Notes under the pieces: generated by a model
Told to the model about the DNA's origin: nothing
The model's input: the letters and a program-made list of their open reading frames with translations, nothing else
The model's database searches: none
NCBI RefSeq assembly: GCF_905397275.1
Contig: NZ_CAJPUY010000003.1
Coordinates: forward strand, 186,001-250,000
Source of the DNA: Cupriavidus yeoncheonensis
GTDB taxonomy: Bacteria > Pseudomonadota > Gammaproteobacteria > Burkholderiales > Burkholderiaceae
Direction of reading: 5' to 3'
DNA: 64,000 bases
Translations under genes and position numbers: made by a program
Shown: piece by piece, positions 50,450 to 59,600 of the stretch
How positions within the stretch are numbered: the stretch's first letter is position 1
Layout of the letters: each line of letters opens with the position of its first letter

Positions 50450-51049
50450 GTTGGGCTGGAGATATTCTTCAGCTGTTCTGGACAAAAAAAAGCGCGCGGG
50501 CCGGGGAGGCTCCGCGCGGACGGGAAAATCCCTTCGAGGGGTCAATTCGAAGGAACGGGTTCGGTCCAGGACTACTAAGGCGCAGCGCATCACATGCGCA
50601 CAATCGGCCAACAAGGCCTCGCGCCACCGGGTCTTCCTGGTTCCGGCCAGCAGGCATCGCCTGCTGGCTCGGAAAATCGGGGATCACTACCAAAGGCTTT
50701 CTTCAGCGTCCCATCTTCTGACTTCTCGCTTCTTCGCGGGACGCGCTTCACCAAACGTCGGTGTGTCAATGCATTGTGGGGGAAAGTCCCTGCAATGGCA
50801 GTAACAAAATGTATCCTTTTGCAAGAAGTTGAAAGCCGGGTCGCTGCAAATGGAGCGTTATACGCACATTGCCCAGAATTCTGGTTACTTTTTTGCAAAT
50901 TAGATGCCTGATGCGCATCATTTACCCCAGTGTCGCATGTGCGATGGCGAACCAAGCGACGCTTGCGGCGCTGTTTTTCGTTCGCGGTTACGATTGCTCC
51001 AGTTTTCACTCTGCCTGGCGCCTGCCGCGGCAAACCAACGGAGCACATG
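50450..51049. other. Long gap after the atp operon, no recognised gene
   Basis: These ~600 bp hold open frames on both strands, but none has a motif, SD or coding character that I trust. A perfect 10-bp hairpin, GCCAGCAGGC/GCCTGCTGGC (50646-50655 with 50659-50668), lacks a T-tract. A GC dyad CGCGCGG/CCGCGCG lies around 50493-50518. The segment from about 50860 becomes more AT-rich and probably holds the promoter of the CoA-binding protein gene. Confidence 0.4.
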
Positions 51050-51487
51050 ATGACAGGGATGCAGGACGCGATCCGCAAGATGCTTGGCATGAAGACCGTG
51101 GCCATTGTTGGCCTGTCGGACCGTGCCGACCGTCCAAGCCATGAAGTTGCCGAATTCCTGCAGCAGCATGGCTTCCGCATCGTGCCGGTGAACCCGCGCC
51201 ATGCCGGCGAGCGTATTCTGGGCGAGCCCTGTCACGCCTCGCTGGACGCCGCCGCCGCCGCGCTCCGCTCGCAAGGCGGTCGCATCGACTGGGTCGACAT
51301 CTTCCGTCGTGCCGACGATACTCCGCCAGTAGTCGCCGAGGCCATTGCCATTGGCGCACGCGGCGTGTGGCTGCAGCTCGGCATCGTGAACGATGATGCC
51401 GTTGCGCAAGCCCTTGCGGCCGGACTGCTTGCCGTGCAGGACTGCTGCAGCAAGATCGAACTGACGCGCCAGCTCGAGCAGTCCTGA
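51050..51487 (+). CDS. CoA-binding domain protein (YccU-like)
   Basis: This 145-residue protein is a single CoA_binding_2 Rossmann domain. It has VAIVGLSDRADRPSHEVAEFLQQHGFRIVPVNP, WVDIFRRADDTPPVV and GVWLQLGIVND. Homologues bind CoA or a nucleotide, but their physiological role is not known. ATG 51050 is chosen over 51047 because GGAG (51040-51043) then has better spacing; the frame upstream to 50930 is rejected. The next gene starts 38 bp later. Confidence 0.88.
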   Translation: MTGMQDAIRKMLGMKTVAIVGLSDRADRPSHEVAEFLQQHGFRIVPVNPRHAGERILGEPCHASLDAAAAALRSQGGRIDWVDIFRRADDTPPVVAEAIAIGARGVWLQLGIVNDDAVAQALAAGLLAVQDCCSKIELTRQLEQS

Positions 51488-51525
51488 GCGGCGCGTTATT
51501 GCCTGTACCCCTTCCCGTTCCACCG

Positions 51526-52482
51526 ATGGCCATCGATCCGCAACTCCTAGCCTATTTCCGCCGCCAGGCCGAGCAATACGCCGGCCTGCCCGTACCCGTT
51601 GATGCGCCGGCGCGGCGCGCGCGCTTTGCCGAAGTGGCGGCCTCGTCGGTGGTGCCGGACACCGCCGGCATCACCTGGACGGATCTCGCGCTGCCGCTGG
51701 CAGGCCGCACGCTGACGGCGCGCCTTTTCCGGCCGGCGGCCACCGGTGCCGCGCGGCTGATCGTCTATTTCCATGGCGGCGGATGGGTGGTCGGTTCGCA
51801 CCAGACCCACCATACCGTTGCCGCGATGCTTGCCGCCGATACCGGCTGCGCGGTGGCCAGCGTGGACTACCGGCTGGCGCCTGAGCATCCGTTTCCGGCC
51901 CCGTGCGATGATGCGGTGCAGGCGGTGCAGTGGTTTGCCGCACAGCGCGCAGCGTTGGGCTTCGACACCGGATTCCTGGCCGTGGCCGGAGACAGCGCAG
52001 GCGGACATCTTGCCGCCCTCGCGGCTCAGCAGGTCAACGCCGAAGCCGGCCGGCGGGTCGTGGCGGCGCAACTGCTGGTCTACCCCGTCACCGCACCTGT
52101 ACTCAGCACGGAAAGCTACCGCGCGTTTGCCGACGGTCCGGGCCTGACGCGCGACGAAATGGCCTGGTTCTGGACCCAGTTCATCGGTGCCGATGCGCTC
52201 GCGCGTGGCGCGCAGCATGAAGATCCCCGCATCCACCTGATGGCGCAGGCTCCGCACATGCAGCCGCCGGCCACCGCCATCGTCGTGGCGGCCAACGACG
52301 TGCTGCGCGATGACGGCCTGGCCTATGCCGACTTCCTCGTCCGCCACGACGCCACCGTGGTCACCATCGAAGCCAGCGGCATGACGCACGGTTTCGCGCG
52401 CCTGCAGCCCGATGCCCCGCGTGCCCGCGAATGGATGCAGCGCGCCGCCCAGGCCTTCACCAGTCTCTTCGACGAGGCATAG
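51526..52482 (+). CDS. Alpha/beta hydrolase, hormone-sensitive lipase (HSL) family esterase
   Basis: This 318-residue protein has the HSL oxyanion motif H-G-G-G-W, nucleophile elbow G-D-S157-A-G-G, acid in NDVLRDDG and catalytic His in MTHGF. It hydrolyses short to medium acyl esters; the substrate is unknown. ATG 51526 (MAIDPQLL) is preferred to TTG 51499. It is probably co-transcribed with the CoA-binding protein gene. Confidence 0.91.
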   Translation: MAIDPQLLAYFRRQAEQYAGLPVPVDAPARRARFAEVAASSVVPDTAGITWTDLALPLAGRTLTARLFRPAATGAARLIVYFHGGGWVVGSHQTHHTVAAMLAADTGCAVASVDYRLAPEHPFPAPCDDAVQAVQWFAAQRAALGFDTGFLAVAGDSAGGHLAALAAQQVNAEAGRRVVAAQLLVYPVTAPVLSTESYRAFADGPGLTRDEMAWFWTQFIGADALARGAQHEDPRIHLMAQAPHMQPPATAIVVAANDVLRDDGLAYADFLVRHDATVVTIEASGMTHGFARLQPDAPRAREWMQRAAQAFTSLFDEA

Positions 52483-52535
52483 CGCAGCGATGCCCTGGCA
52501 CGGCCGCAAAGTGCCGGTGCGCCGTGGCCATCCCT

Positions 52536-52541
52536 TAGAAT
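52536..52541 (+). promoter_or_regulatory. Candidate -10 element of hemE
   Basis: TAGAAT lies 27 bp before the hemE start. No good -35 is seen, so confidence is low. Confidence 0.35.
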
Positions 52542-52562
52542 GGCGGTCTTACGAGGATGACC

Positions 52563-53654
52563 ATGACCGCACTGCAGAACGACACTTTCCTGCGCGCACT
52601 GCGCCGGCAGCCGACTGAATACACGCCGCTGTGGCTGATGCGCCAGGCGGGCCGCTACCTGCCTGAGTACAACGCCACGCGGGCGCGGGCCGGTAGCTTC
52701 CTGGGACTGGCCAAGAATCCCGCCTATGCCACGGAGGTGACGCTGCAGCCGCTGGACCGCTATCCGCTCGACGCGGCCATCCTGTTCTCGGACATCCTTA
52801 CCGTACCCGACGCGATGGGCCTGGGCCTGTCGTTCGCCCAGGGCGAGGGCCCGCGCTTTGCCCGGCCGTTGCGTACCGAAGCCGATGTCCGGCAGCTGGC
52901 AGTGCCCGACATGGCGTCGCTGCAGTATGTCTTCGACGCCGTGGCCGAGATTCGCCGCGCGCTGGTCCAGGACGGCCGCCAGCGCGTGCCGCTGATCGGT
53001 TTTTCCGGCAGCCCCTGGACGCTCGCCTGCTACATGGTCGAAGGCGGTGGCTCGGACGATTTCCGCACGGTCAAGGCGATGATGTATGGCCGCCCGGACC
53101 TGATGCACCGCATCCTGGAGATCAACGCCCAGGCCGTCAGCCAGTACCTGAACGCCCAGATCGAGGCCGGTGCCCAGGCCGTGATGATTTTCGACACCTG
53201 GGGCGGTGCACTGGCCGATGGCATGTACCAGGCGTTCTCGCTGGCCTATATGCGCAAGGTGCTGGCTGGCCTGAAGCGCGAGCATGACGGGCAACTGATC
53301 CCGGCGATCGTGTTCACCAAGGGCGGTGGCTTGTGGCTGGAAAGCCTCGCCGATACCGGCGCTGACGCGATCGGCCTGGATTGGACCGTCAACCTGGCCG
53401 ACGCCCGCCGCCGCACCGGTGGCCGCGTGGCGCTGCAAGGCAACATCGATCCCACGGTGCTGTTCGCGCCGGAGGCCGCCATCCGCGAACAAGTGCGTGG
53501 CGTGCTGGACAGTTATGCTGCCGCGGGTGGCAGCGATGGGCACGTATTCAACCTGGGCCACGGCATTTCGCAGTTCACGCCGCCGGAAAGCGTGACCGTG
53601 CTGGTCGATGAAGTGCATCGCTACAGCCGGCAGCTGCGTGCCCCGCGCGGTTGA
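52563..53654 (+). CDS. hemE: Uroporphyrinogen decarboxylase
   Basis: This 363-residue enzyme decarboxylates the four acetate groups of uroporphyrinogen III to give coproporphyrinogen III in haem synthesis. The N-terminal signature [15 protein letters not shown] with its essential arginines, [33 protein letters not shown] and the C-terminal GHGI segment are present. ATG 52563 has GAGG 6 nt upstream; ATG 52557 is in frame but too close to the SD. Confidence 0.97.
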   Translation: MTALQNDTFLRALRRQPTEYTPLWLMRQAGRYLPEYNATRARAGSFLGLAKNPAYATEVTLQPLDRYPLDAAILFSDILTVPDAMGLGLSFAQGEGPRFARPLRTEADVRQLAVPDMASLQYVFDAVAEIRRALVQDGRQRVPLIGFSGSPWTLACYMVEGGGSDDFRTVKAMMYGRPDLMHRILEINAQAVSQYLNAQIEAGAQAVMIFDTWGGALADGMYQAFSLAYMRKVLAGLKREHDGQLIPAIVFTKGGGLWLESLADTGADAIGLDWTVNLADARRRTGGRVALQGNIDPTVLFAPEAAIREQVRGVLDSYAAAGGSDGHVFNLGHGISQFTPPESVTVLVDEVHRYSRQLRAPRG

Positions 53655-53833
53655 ACCGGCGTTGTTCCGGAATTGCCCGCGCCACGAGCGCCGGCCGTTG
53701 TTTCCTCGCGGTGCAGCGATATTTGTGCGGTTGGCTGTCGGTGCCGCGAAAGGCGCGTCGCTGCGGCTGTCAAGTAAACAATTTCATTCAGAGTCGCCAA
53801 AAAGGTGCGGCGGGTTGATTGTGGAGGCTTGAC

Positions 53834-53842
53834 TTATGCACA
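53834..53842 (+). promoter_or_regulatory. DnaA box (TTATGCACA)
   Basis: Fits the relaxed consensus TTWTNCACA. It is in the hemE-priA gap, 179 bp from the second box. Confidence 0.5.
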
Positions 53843-54012
53843 CCAATAGGTTTGCCGCAGTGCAAGAAGGGGTTACCCCTTAACTCATCTGGGGGATGTT
53901 TGCAAGGTCTTGATTTTTAAGGAATTGGAAGTTTTTCAACGCCGCTGCGCCGACCAGTGATTCCCTTGTTTTTCGGGCTTTGGCGGCGTCTTGGTGCGAC
54001 TTTTCAACAAAG

Positions 54013-54021
54013 TTATCCACA
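54013..54021 (+). promoter_or_regulatory. DnaA box (TTATCCACA)
   Basis: A perfect match to the high-affinity DnaA box, 168 bp before the priA start. Confidence 0.6.
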
Positions 54022-54188
54022 GGCTCGGTGGAATTAGTGGAAAAGCAGTCATCTATCATCGACTTAGGGCCACATTTGAAGTTTTACTTTAAGTTGATGT
54101 TGCGCCGCACACAGAGCCTCGACCGATCCCCCTTGCGTTGCATCCTGCACAATCTTTGCGCACGCGCCATGCACCACAACCGCCTGTG

Positions 54189-56474
54189 ATGACGCTGCCA
54201 GCCGGCACCGAGCCCTGCCACGCCGGTGTTGTCCGCGTGGCGCTCGATACTCCCGCGGACGACTGCTTCGACTATCTTGCCGGCCCCGACGTGTCGCCGG
54301 GTGACCTCGTCGTGGTGCCATTCGGGCGCCGCAGCCTGGTAGGGGTCGCCGTGGCGCGCGCCGCCGAATCCGCCGTACCCGCGGAGCGGCTCAAGCCGGT
54401 ATCCGCGCGACTGGACTGGCTGCCGCCTCTGACTGAAGAGTGGCGCGATCTGGCGGCATTCGCGGCGCGCTATTACCAGCGTTGTCTCGGCGAAGTGATG
54501 TTGCCGGCGCTGCCACCATCGCTGCGCGAACCGGAGGGTTGGCCGCGCCTGGCGCAGCGAGCCCGCACCGAGGCGTACCGTTTGGTGCCGGCACACATTT
54601 CCACATTGCTGGCAGCCGTGCCCGCGCGCGCAAGGTCCGTCCGGGCGCTTGCGCAGGCCCTTGCCGACCGCGCCGAAGGCCACGCGGCACCGGCGCCGAT
54701 GAGTCTGGCCGAGGCGCGCGAACTGTGCGCGGCCGCGCCGGCCAGGCTGGCGGAGTGGGTCGCCGCGGGCTGGGTCGAGGTCCTGGCCGCCGAGCGCACC
54801 TTGCTGGCCACAGCGCCGTCGCAGGCCCCGTCGGTCGCGCCGCCCCTGCACGAGGAGCAGCTCGCGGCGGTCGCGGCCATTGGCGCGGCCGCATCGTTCG
54901 CGCCGTTCCTCCTTCACGGCGTGACTGGCAGCGGCAAGACCGAGGTGTATCTGCACGCCATGGCGCAGGTGTTGGTACGCGATGCGCACGCGCAGGTTCT
55001 GATGCTCGTGCCCGAGATCAACCTGACGCCCCAGCTCCAGTCGCGTATCGCCGCCCGGTTCCCGCACCTGCCGCTGGCCGTGCTGCACAGCGGCCTGGCC
55101 GACCAGGAGCGCAGCCTGCAATGGCTGGCCGCCCATCGCGGGGAGGCCCGCATCGTACTCGGTACGCGCATGGCGGTGATGGCGTCCATGCCGTGGCTCG
55201 CGCTGATCGTCGTGGATGAAGAGCACGACACGTCCTACAAGCAGCAGGAGGGCCTGCGCTACTCCGCGCGCGACCTGGCCGTGTGGCGCGCCAAGCGGCT
55301 CGAGATCCCGGTGGTGCTGGGTTCGGCCACGCCGTCGATGGAGACCTGGTGGCGCGCCGAGCAGGGCGCCTACCGCAAGCTGGTGCTGCGCGAGCGCGCG
55401 CAGGCCGAGGCCGCGCTGCCCGCCGTGCGGCTGGTCGACCTCAACCACGAACGGCAGCGCCAGCGCGCGCTGTTCGAAGGCCTGTCGGTGCCGCTGCTGG
55501 AAGCCATCGAGGCACGCCTGGCGCGGGGCGAACAGAGCCTGCTGTTCCTGAACCGCCGCGGCTACGCACCGGTCCTGGCCTGCGACAGCTGCGGCTGGCT
55601 CTCCGGCTGCCCGCGCTGTTCGGCGTACCTGGTGCTGCACCGGCCCGAGCGGCGGCTGCGCTGCCACCACTGCGGCCTGGAAGCCCCGGTGCCGCACCAT
55701 TGCCCCGATTGCGGCAATGTGGATATCGCCCCGCTGGGCCGGGGCACGCAGCGCATCGAGGAAGCGCTGGCGGCGCGTTTTCCACAGGCGCGCATTGCCC
55801 GCATCGATGCCGATTCCACGCGCCGCAAGGGCAGCGCGCAGGCGATGTTCGACGACGTCCATGCCGGCGAGGTCGACATCCTGGTCGGCACCCAGATGGT
55901 CGCCAAGGGGCACGACTTCCAGCGCGTCACGCTGGTCGGTGTGGTCCACCCCGACGCCGCCATGTTCAGCCATGATTTCCGCGCCGCCGAGCACCTGTTC
56001 GCGTCGCTGATGCAGGTGGCGGGCCGGGCAGGGCGGGCCGGATTGCCCGGCGAGGTCATCATCCAGACCCGCTACCCGGACGCAGCGGCATTGCAGGCCC
56101 TGCAGCGCCATGACTATGATGGATTCGCCGCCGGCCAGTTGCGCGAGCGGCGCCAGGCCGGGTTGCCCCCGTTCTGCTACCAGGTGCTGCTGACCGCCGA
56201 ACATGGCCAGCTGGAGCGGGCCTTGCAGTTCCTCCAGGCGGTCCGCCGCCTGGCCGACGGCAACGTCCTGGCGCCCGAGGTGCAACTGCACGATCCGGTG
56301 CCGATGTCGATGGTCCGCATTGCCGGCCGGGAGCGCGCGCAGATGCTGGTAGAGGCCAGCGCCAGGCCTGTGTTGCAACGGTTTGTCAGCGAGTGGGTGC
56401 AGACTTTCTCCGAAGCCGGAGCGGACGCCCGGGGCGTCCGCTGGCAACTGGAGATCGACCCGCTGAGGATCTGA
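54189..56474 (+). CDS. priA: Primosomal protein N' (replication restart helicase PriA)
   Basis: This 761-residue superfamily-2 helicase reassembles replisomes at stalled forks. It has an N-terminal fork-binding domain (about 1-100) and Walker A GVTGSGKT (244-251). The D343-E-E-H346 box and eight zinc cysteines (465, 468, 474, 477, 492, 495, 505, 508) follow. The helicase C-terminal motif GTQMVAKGHDFQRVTLVGV and QVAGRAGR are intact. ATG 54189 has no SD; an in-frame TTG at 54138 is a possible longer start. It lies downstream of a DnaA-box-bearing gap. Confidence 0.95.
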   Translation: MTLPAGTEPCHAGVVRVALDTPADDCFDYLAGPDVSPGDLVVVPFGRRSLVGVAVARAAESAVPAERLKPVSARLDWLPPLTEEWRDLAAFAARYYQRCLGEVMLPALPPSLREPEGWPRLAQRARTEAYRLVPAHISTLLAAVPARARSVRALAQALADRAEGHAAPAPMSLAEARELCAAAPARLAEWVAAGWVEVLAAERTLLATAPSQAPSVAPPLHEEQLAAVAAIGAAASFAPFLLHGVTGSGKTEVYLHAMAQVLVRDAHAQVLMLVPEINLTPQLQSRIAARFPHLPLAVLHSGLADQERSLQWLAAHRGEARIVLGTRMAVMASMPWLALIVVDEEHDTSYKQQEGLRYSARDLAVWRAKRLEIPVVLGSATPSMETWWRAEQGAYRKLVLRERAQAEAALPAVRLVDLNHERQRQRALFEGLSVPLLEAIEARLARGEQSLLFLNRRGYAPVLACDSCGWLSGCPRCSAYLVLHRPERRLRCHHCGLEAPVPHHCPDCGNVDIAPLGRGTQRIEEALAARFPQARIARIDADSTRRKGSAQAMFDDVHAGEVDILVGTQMVAKGHDFQRVTLVGVVHPDAAMFSHDFRAAEHLFASLMQVAGRAGRAGLPGEVIIQTRYPDAAALQALQRHDYDGFAAGQLRERRQAGLPPFCYQVLLTAEHGQLERALQFLQAVRRLADGNVLAPEVQLHDPVPMSMVRIAGRERAQMLVEASARPVLQRFVSEWVQTFSEAGADARGVRWQLEIDPLRI

Positions 56475-56481
56475 AGGCCGG

Positions 56482-56547
56482 GTTGCATGGGATTTTGGTG
56501 CAACCGTAGCAACCGGTCTTCGAAGGTAGTGGTTGCACTAGGTTGCA
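56482..56547. promoter_or_regulatory. PutA operator array (four GTTGCA sites)
   Basis: GTTGCA occurs at 56482-56487, 56532-56537 and 56542-56547, and as its complement TGCAAC at 56499-56504. GTTGCA is the known recognition core of the E. coli PutA ribbon-helix-helix domain. The last two sites are exactly 10 bp apart, and the final one overlaps the -35 box of the putA promoter. Confidence 0.75.
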
Positions 56548-56572
56548 CCTTTGCGTTTTTCGGGAGTAAGAT
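56543..56572 (+). promoter_or_regulatory. putA promoter
   Basis: TTGCAC (56543-56548) and TAAGAT (56567-56572) are separated by 18 bp. The -35 lies inside the fourth GTTGCA operator, so PutA bound there would block RNA polymerase. Confidence 0.65.
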
Positions 56573-56673
56573 CGCGCCAGCCCAGAGGTTGCGCAGGTCG
56601 GGCCCCCATGCCGTCCGGACACGTTCTGGCGACATCGGCCCCGCAGCCTTGTGTCTTACGGAGAACAGCTCGC

Positions 56674-59600
56674 ATGGCCACCACCACCCTCGGCGTCAAG
56701 CTCGACGACGCCTCGCGCGATCGCCTCAAGCGCGTCGCCCAATCCATCGACCGCACGCCGCACTGGCTGATCAAGCAGGCCATCTTCACCTACCTGGAGC
56801 AGATCGAGCGCGGCCACCTGCCGCACGAAGCGGCGGCCGGCGGTGCGGCGGATGCCGACGGCGCCGACACGGCTGACCTGGGCCATGCCGATGGCGCGCC
56901 CCAGCCCTTCCTGGAATTCGCGCAGAGCATCCAGCCACAGTCGGTGCTGCGCGCGGCAATTACCTCTGCCTATCGCCGCCCCGAGACCGATTGCGTGCCG
57001 GTGCTGCTGGAGCAGGCCCGCCTGCCGCAGCAGCAGGCCGAGTCCGCCATCAAGATGGCCAAGAAGCTGGCTACGACCCTGCGCGAGCAGAAGGTAGGCA
57101 CCGGCCGCGAAGGTCTGGTGCAGGGCCTGATCCAGGAGTTCTCGCTGTCTTCGCAGGAAGGCGTGGCGCTGATGTGCCTGGCCGAAGCGCTGCTGCGCAT
57201 TCCCGACAAGCCCACGCGCGACGCGCTGATCCGCGACAAGATCAGCGGCGCCAACTGGCAATCGCACCTGGGCCAGAGCCCCTCGCTGTTCGTCAATGCC
57301 GCCACCTGGGGCCTGCTGCTGACCGGCAAGCTGGTGGCCACGCATACCGAGTCGGGCCTGAGCAAAGCGCTCACGCGCATCATCGGCAAGGGCGGCGAGC
57401 CGCTGATCCGCAAGGGCGTGGACATGGCCATGCGCCTGATGGGCGAGCAGTTTGTCACCGGCGAAACCATTTCGGAGGCGCTCGCCAACGCGCGCAAGTA
57501 CGAGGCGCAGGGCTTCCGCTACTCCTACGACATGCTCGGCGAAGCCGCGATGACCGAAGAAGACGCCCAGCGCTACCTGGCGTCCTACGAGCAGGCCATC
57601 CACGCGATCGGCCAGGCGTCGCGCGGGCGTGGCATCTATGAAGGCCCGGGCATCTCGATCAAGCTGTCGGCGCTGCACCCGCGCTACAGCCGCGCCCAGC
57701 ACGAGCGCGTGGTCACCGAGCTGTACGAGCGCCTGAAGTCGCTGACGTTGCTGGCGCGCCAGTACGACATTGGCATCAATATCGACGCCGAGGAGGCTGA
57801 CCGCCTCGAGATCTCGCTCGATCTGCTGGAACGCCTGTGCTTCGAACCCGAGCTGGCCGGCTGGAACGGCATCGGCTTCGTGGTGCAGGGCTACCAGAAG
57901 CGCTGCCCGTTCGTGATCGACTTTCTGATCGACCTGGCCCGCCGCAGCCGCCACCGCCTGATGATCCGCCTGGTCAAGGGCGCCTACTGGGACAGCGAGA
58001 TCAAGCGCGCCCAGGTCGAAGGCCTGGAGGGCTATCCGGTCTATACGCGCAAGGTCTACACCGACGTGTCCTACGTGGCCTGCGCGCGCAAGCTGCTGTC
58101 GGTGCCGGACGCGATTTATCCACAGTTCGCCACGCACAACGCGCACACGCTGTCGGCCATCTACCAGATCGCCGGCCACAGCTACTACCCGGGCCAGTAC
58201 GAGTTCCAGTGCCTGCACGGCATGGGCGAGCCGCTGTACGACCAGGTCGTCGGCCCGATTGCCGACGGCAAGTTCAACCGTCCGTGCCGCATCTACGCGC
58301 CGGTCGGCACGCACGAGACGCTGCTGGCCTACCTGGTGCGGCGCCTGCTCGAAAACGGTGCCAACACGTCGTTCGTGAACCGCATTGCCGACGACACCAT
58401 TTCGCTCGATGAACTGGTGGCCGACCCGGTCGCCGTGGTCGAGACCATGCATCGCGAAGAGGGCACGCTCGGCCTGCCGCATCCGAAGATCCCGTCGCCG
58501 CGTGGCCTCTATGGGAAGTCGCGTGCCAATTCGGCCGGTATCGACCTGGCTAACGAACATCGGCTGGCGTCGCTGTCGTCGGCGCTGCTGGCCGGCACCA
58601 GCGACCGCGTGGTGGCCGAGCCGATGCTGGGCGTCGAGGTGACGCGCCCAGCCGACGCGGTGTCGGCGCCTGTGCTGAACCCGGCCGACCACCGCGACGT
58701 GGTGGGCCATGTCGCCGAGGCCAGCCAGGCCGAGGTCGACGCCGCGCTGCAGGCCGCCGCCAATGCCGCGCCGATCTGGCAGGCCACGCCGCCCGACGTG
58801 CGCGCCGCCGCGCTGGACCGCGCCGCCGACCTGATGGAAGCGCAGATGCAGCAGCTGATGGGCATCATCATGCGCGAGGCCGGCAAGACCTTCTCCAACG
58901 CGATTGCCGAAGTGCGCGAGGCGGTGGACTTCCTGCGCTACTACGCCGCGGAAGTTCGCCGCAGCTTCGACAACGAGACCCACCGTCCGCTGGGCCCGGT
59001 AGTCTGCATCAGCCCGTGGAACTTCCCGCTGGCGATCTTCACCGGCCAGGTGGCGGCGGCGCTGGCCGCCGGCAATACCGTGCTGGCCAAGCCCGCCGAG
59101 CAGACCCCGCTGATCGCCGCCGCCGCCGTGCGCATCCTGCGCGAGGCCGGCGTGCCGGCCGGCGCGGTGCAGCTGCTGCCGGGCCGTGGCGAGACCGTCG
59201 GTGCCGCGCTGGTGGGCGACGCCCGCGTCAAGGGCGTAATGTTCACAGGTTCGACCGAAGTGGCGCGCATCCTGCAGCGCAATGTCGCCGGCCGCCTCGA
59301 TGCCGCCGGCCGCCCGATCCCGCTGATCGCCGAAACCGGCGGCCAGAACGCGATGATCGTCGACTCCTCGGCGCTGGCGGAACAGGTGGTGGGCGACGTG
59401 GTGAATTCCGCGTTCGACTCGGCCGGCCAGCGCTGCTCGGCACTGCGCGTGCTGTGCCTGCAGGAAGACGTGGCCGACCGCGTGCTCGAGATGCTCAAGG
59501 GCGCCATGAACGAGCTGACCATGGCCAACCCGGACCGGCTGTCCACCGATGTGGGCCCGGTCATCGACGACGAGGCGCGCGGCAATATCGTGCGCCATAT

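Larger units (their letters stand above)
53655..54188. promoter_or_regulatory. AT-rich gap between hemE and priA with DnaA-box matches
   Basis: No gene is seen in these 534 bp. Two matches to the DnaA box TTWTNCACA lie in the same orientation: TTATGCACA (53834-53842) and TTATCCACA (54013-54021). TTTTCAAC occurs twice (53933-53940, 54001-54008). The stretch 53760-54110 is clearly less GC-rich than its surroundings. Confidence 0.5.

Noticed and set aside
50646-50668. Perfect 10-bp hairpin as a terminator
   Set aside because: It lacks a T-tract on either side, and the true atp terminator is at 50426. It is left as an unexplained structure.
50590-51180. 196-codon minus-strand frame after the atp operon
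   Set aside because: It overlaps the start of the CoA-binding protein gene, and I see no SD or motif.
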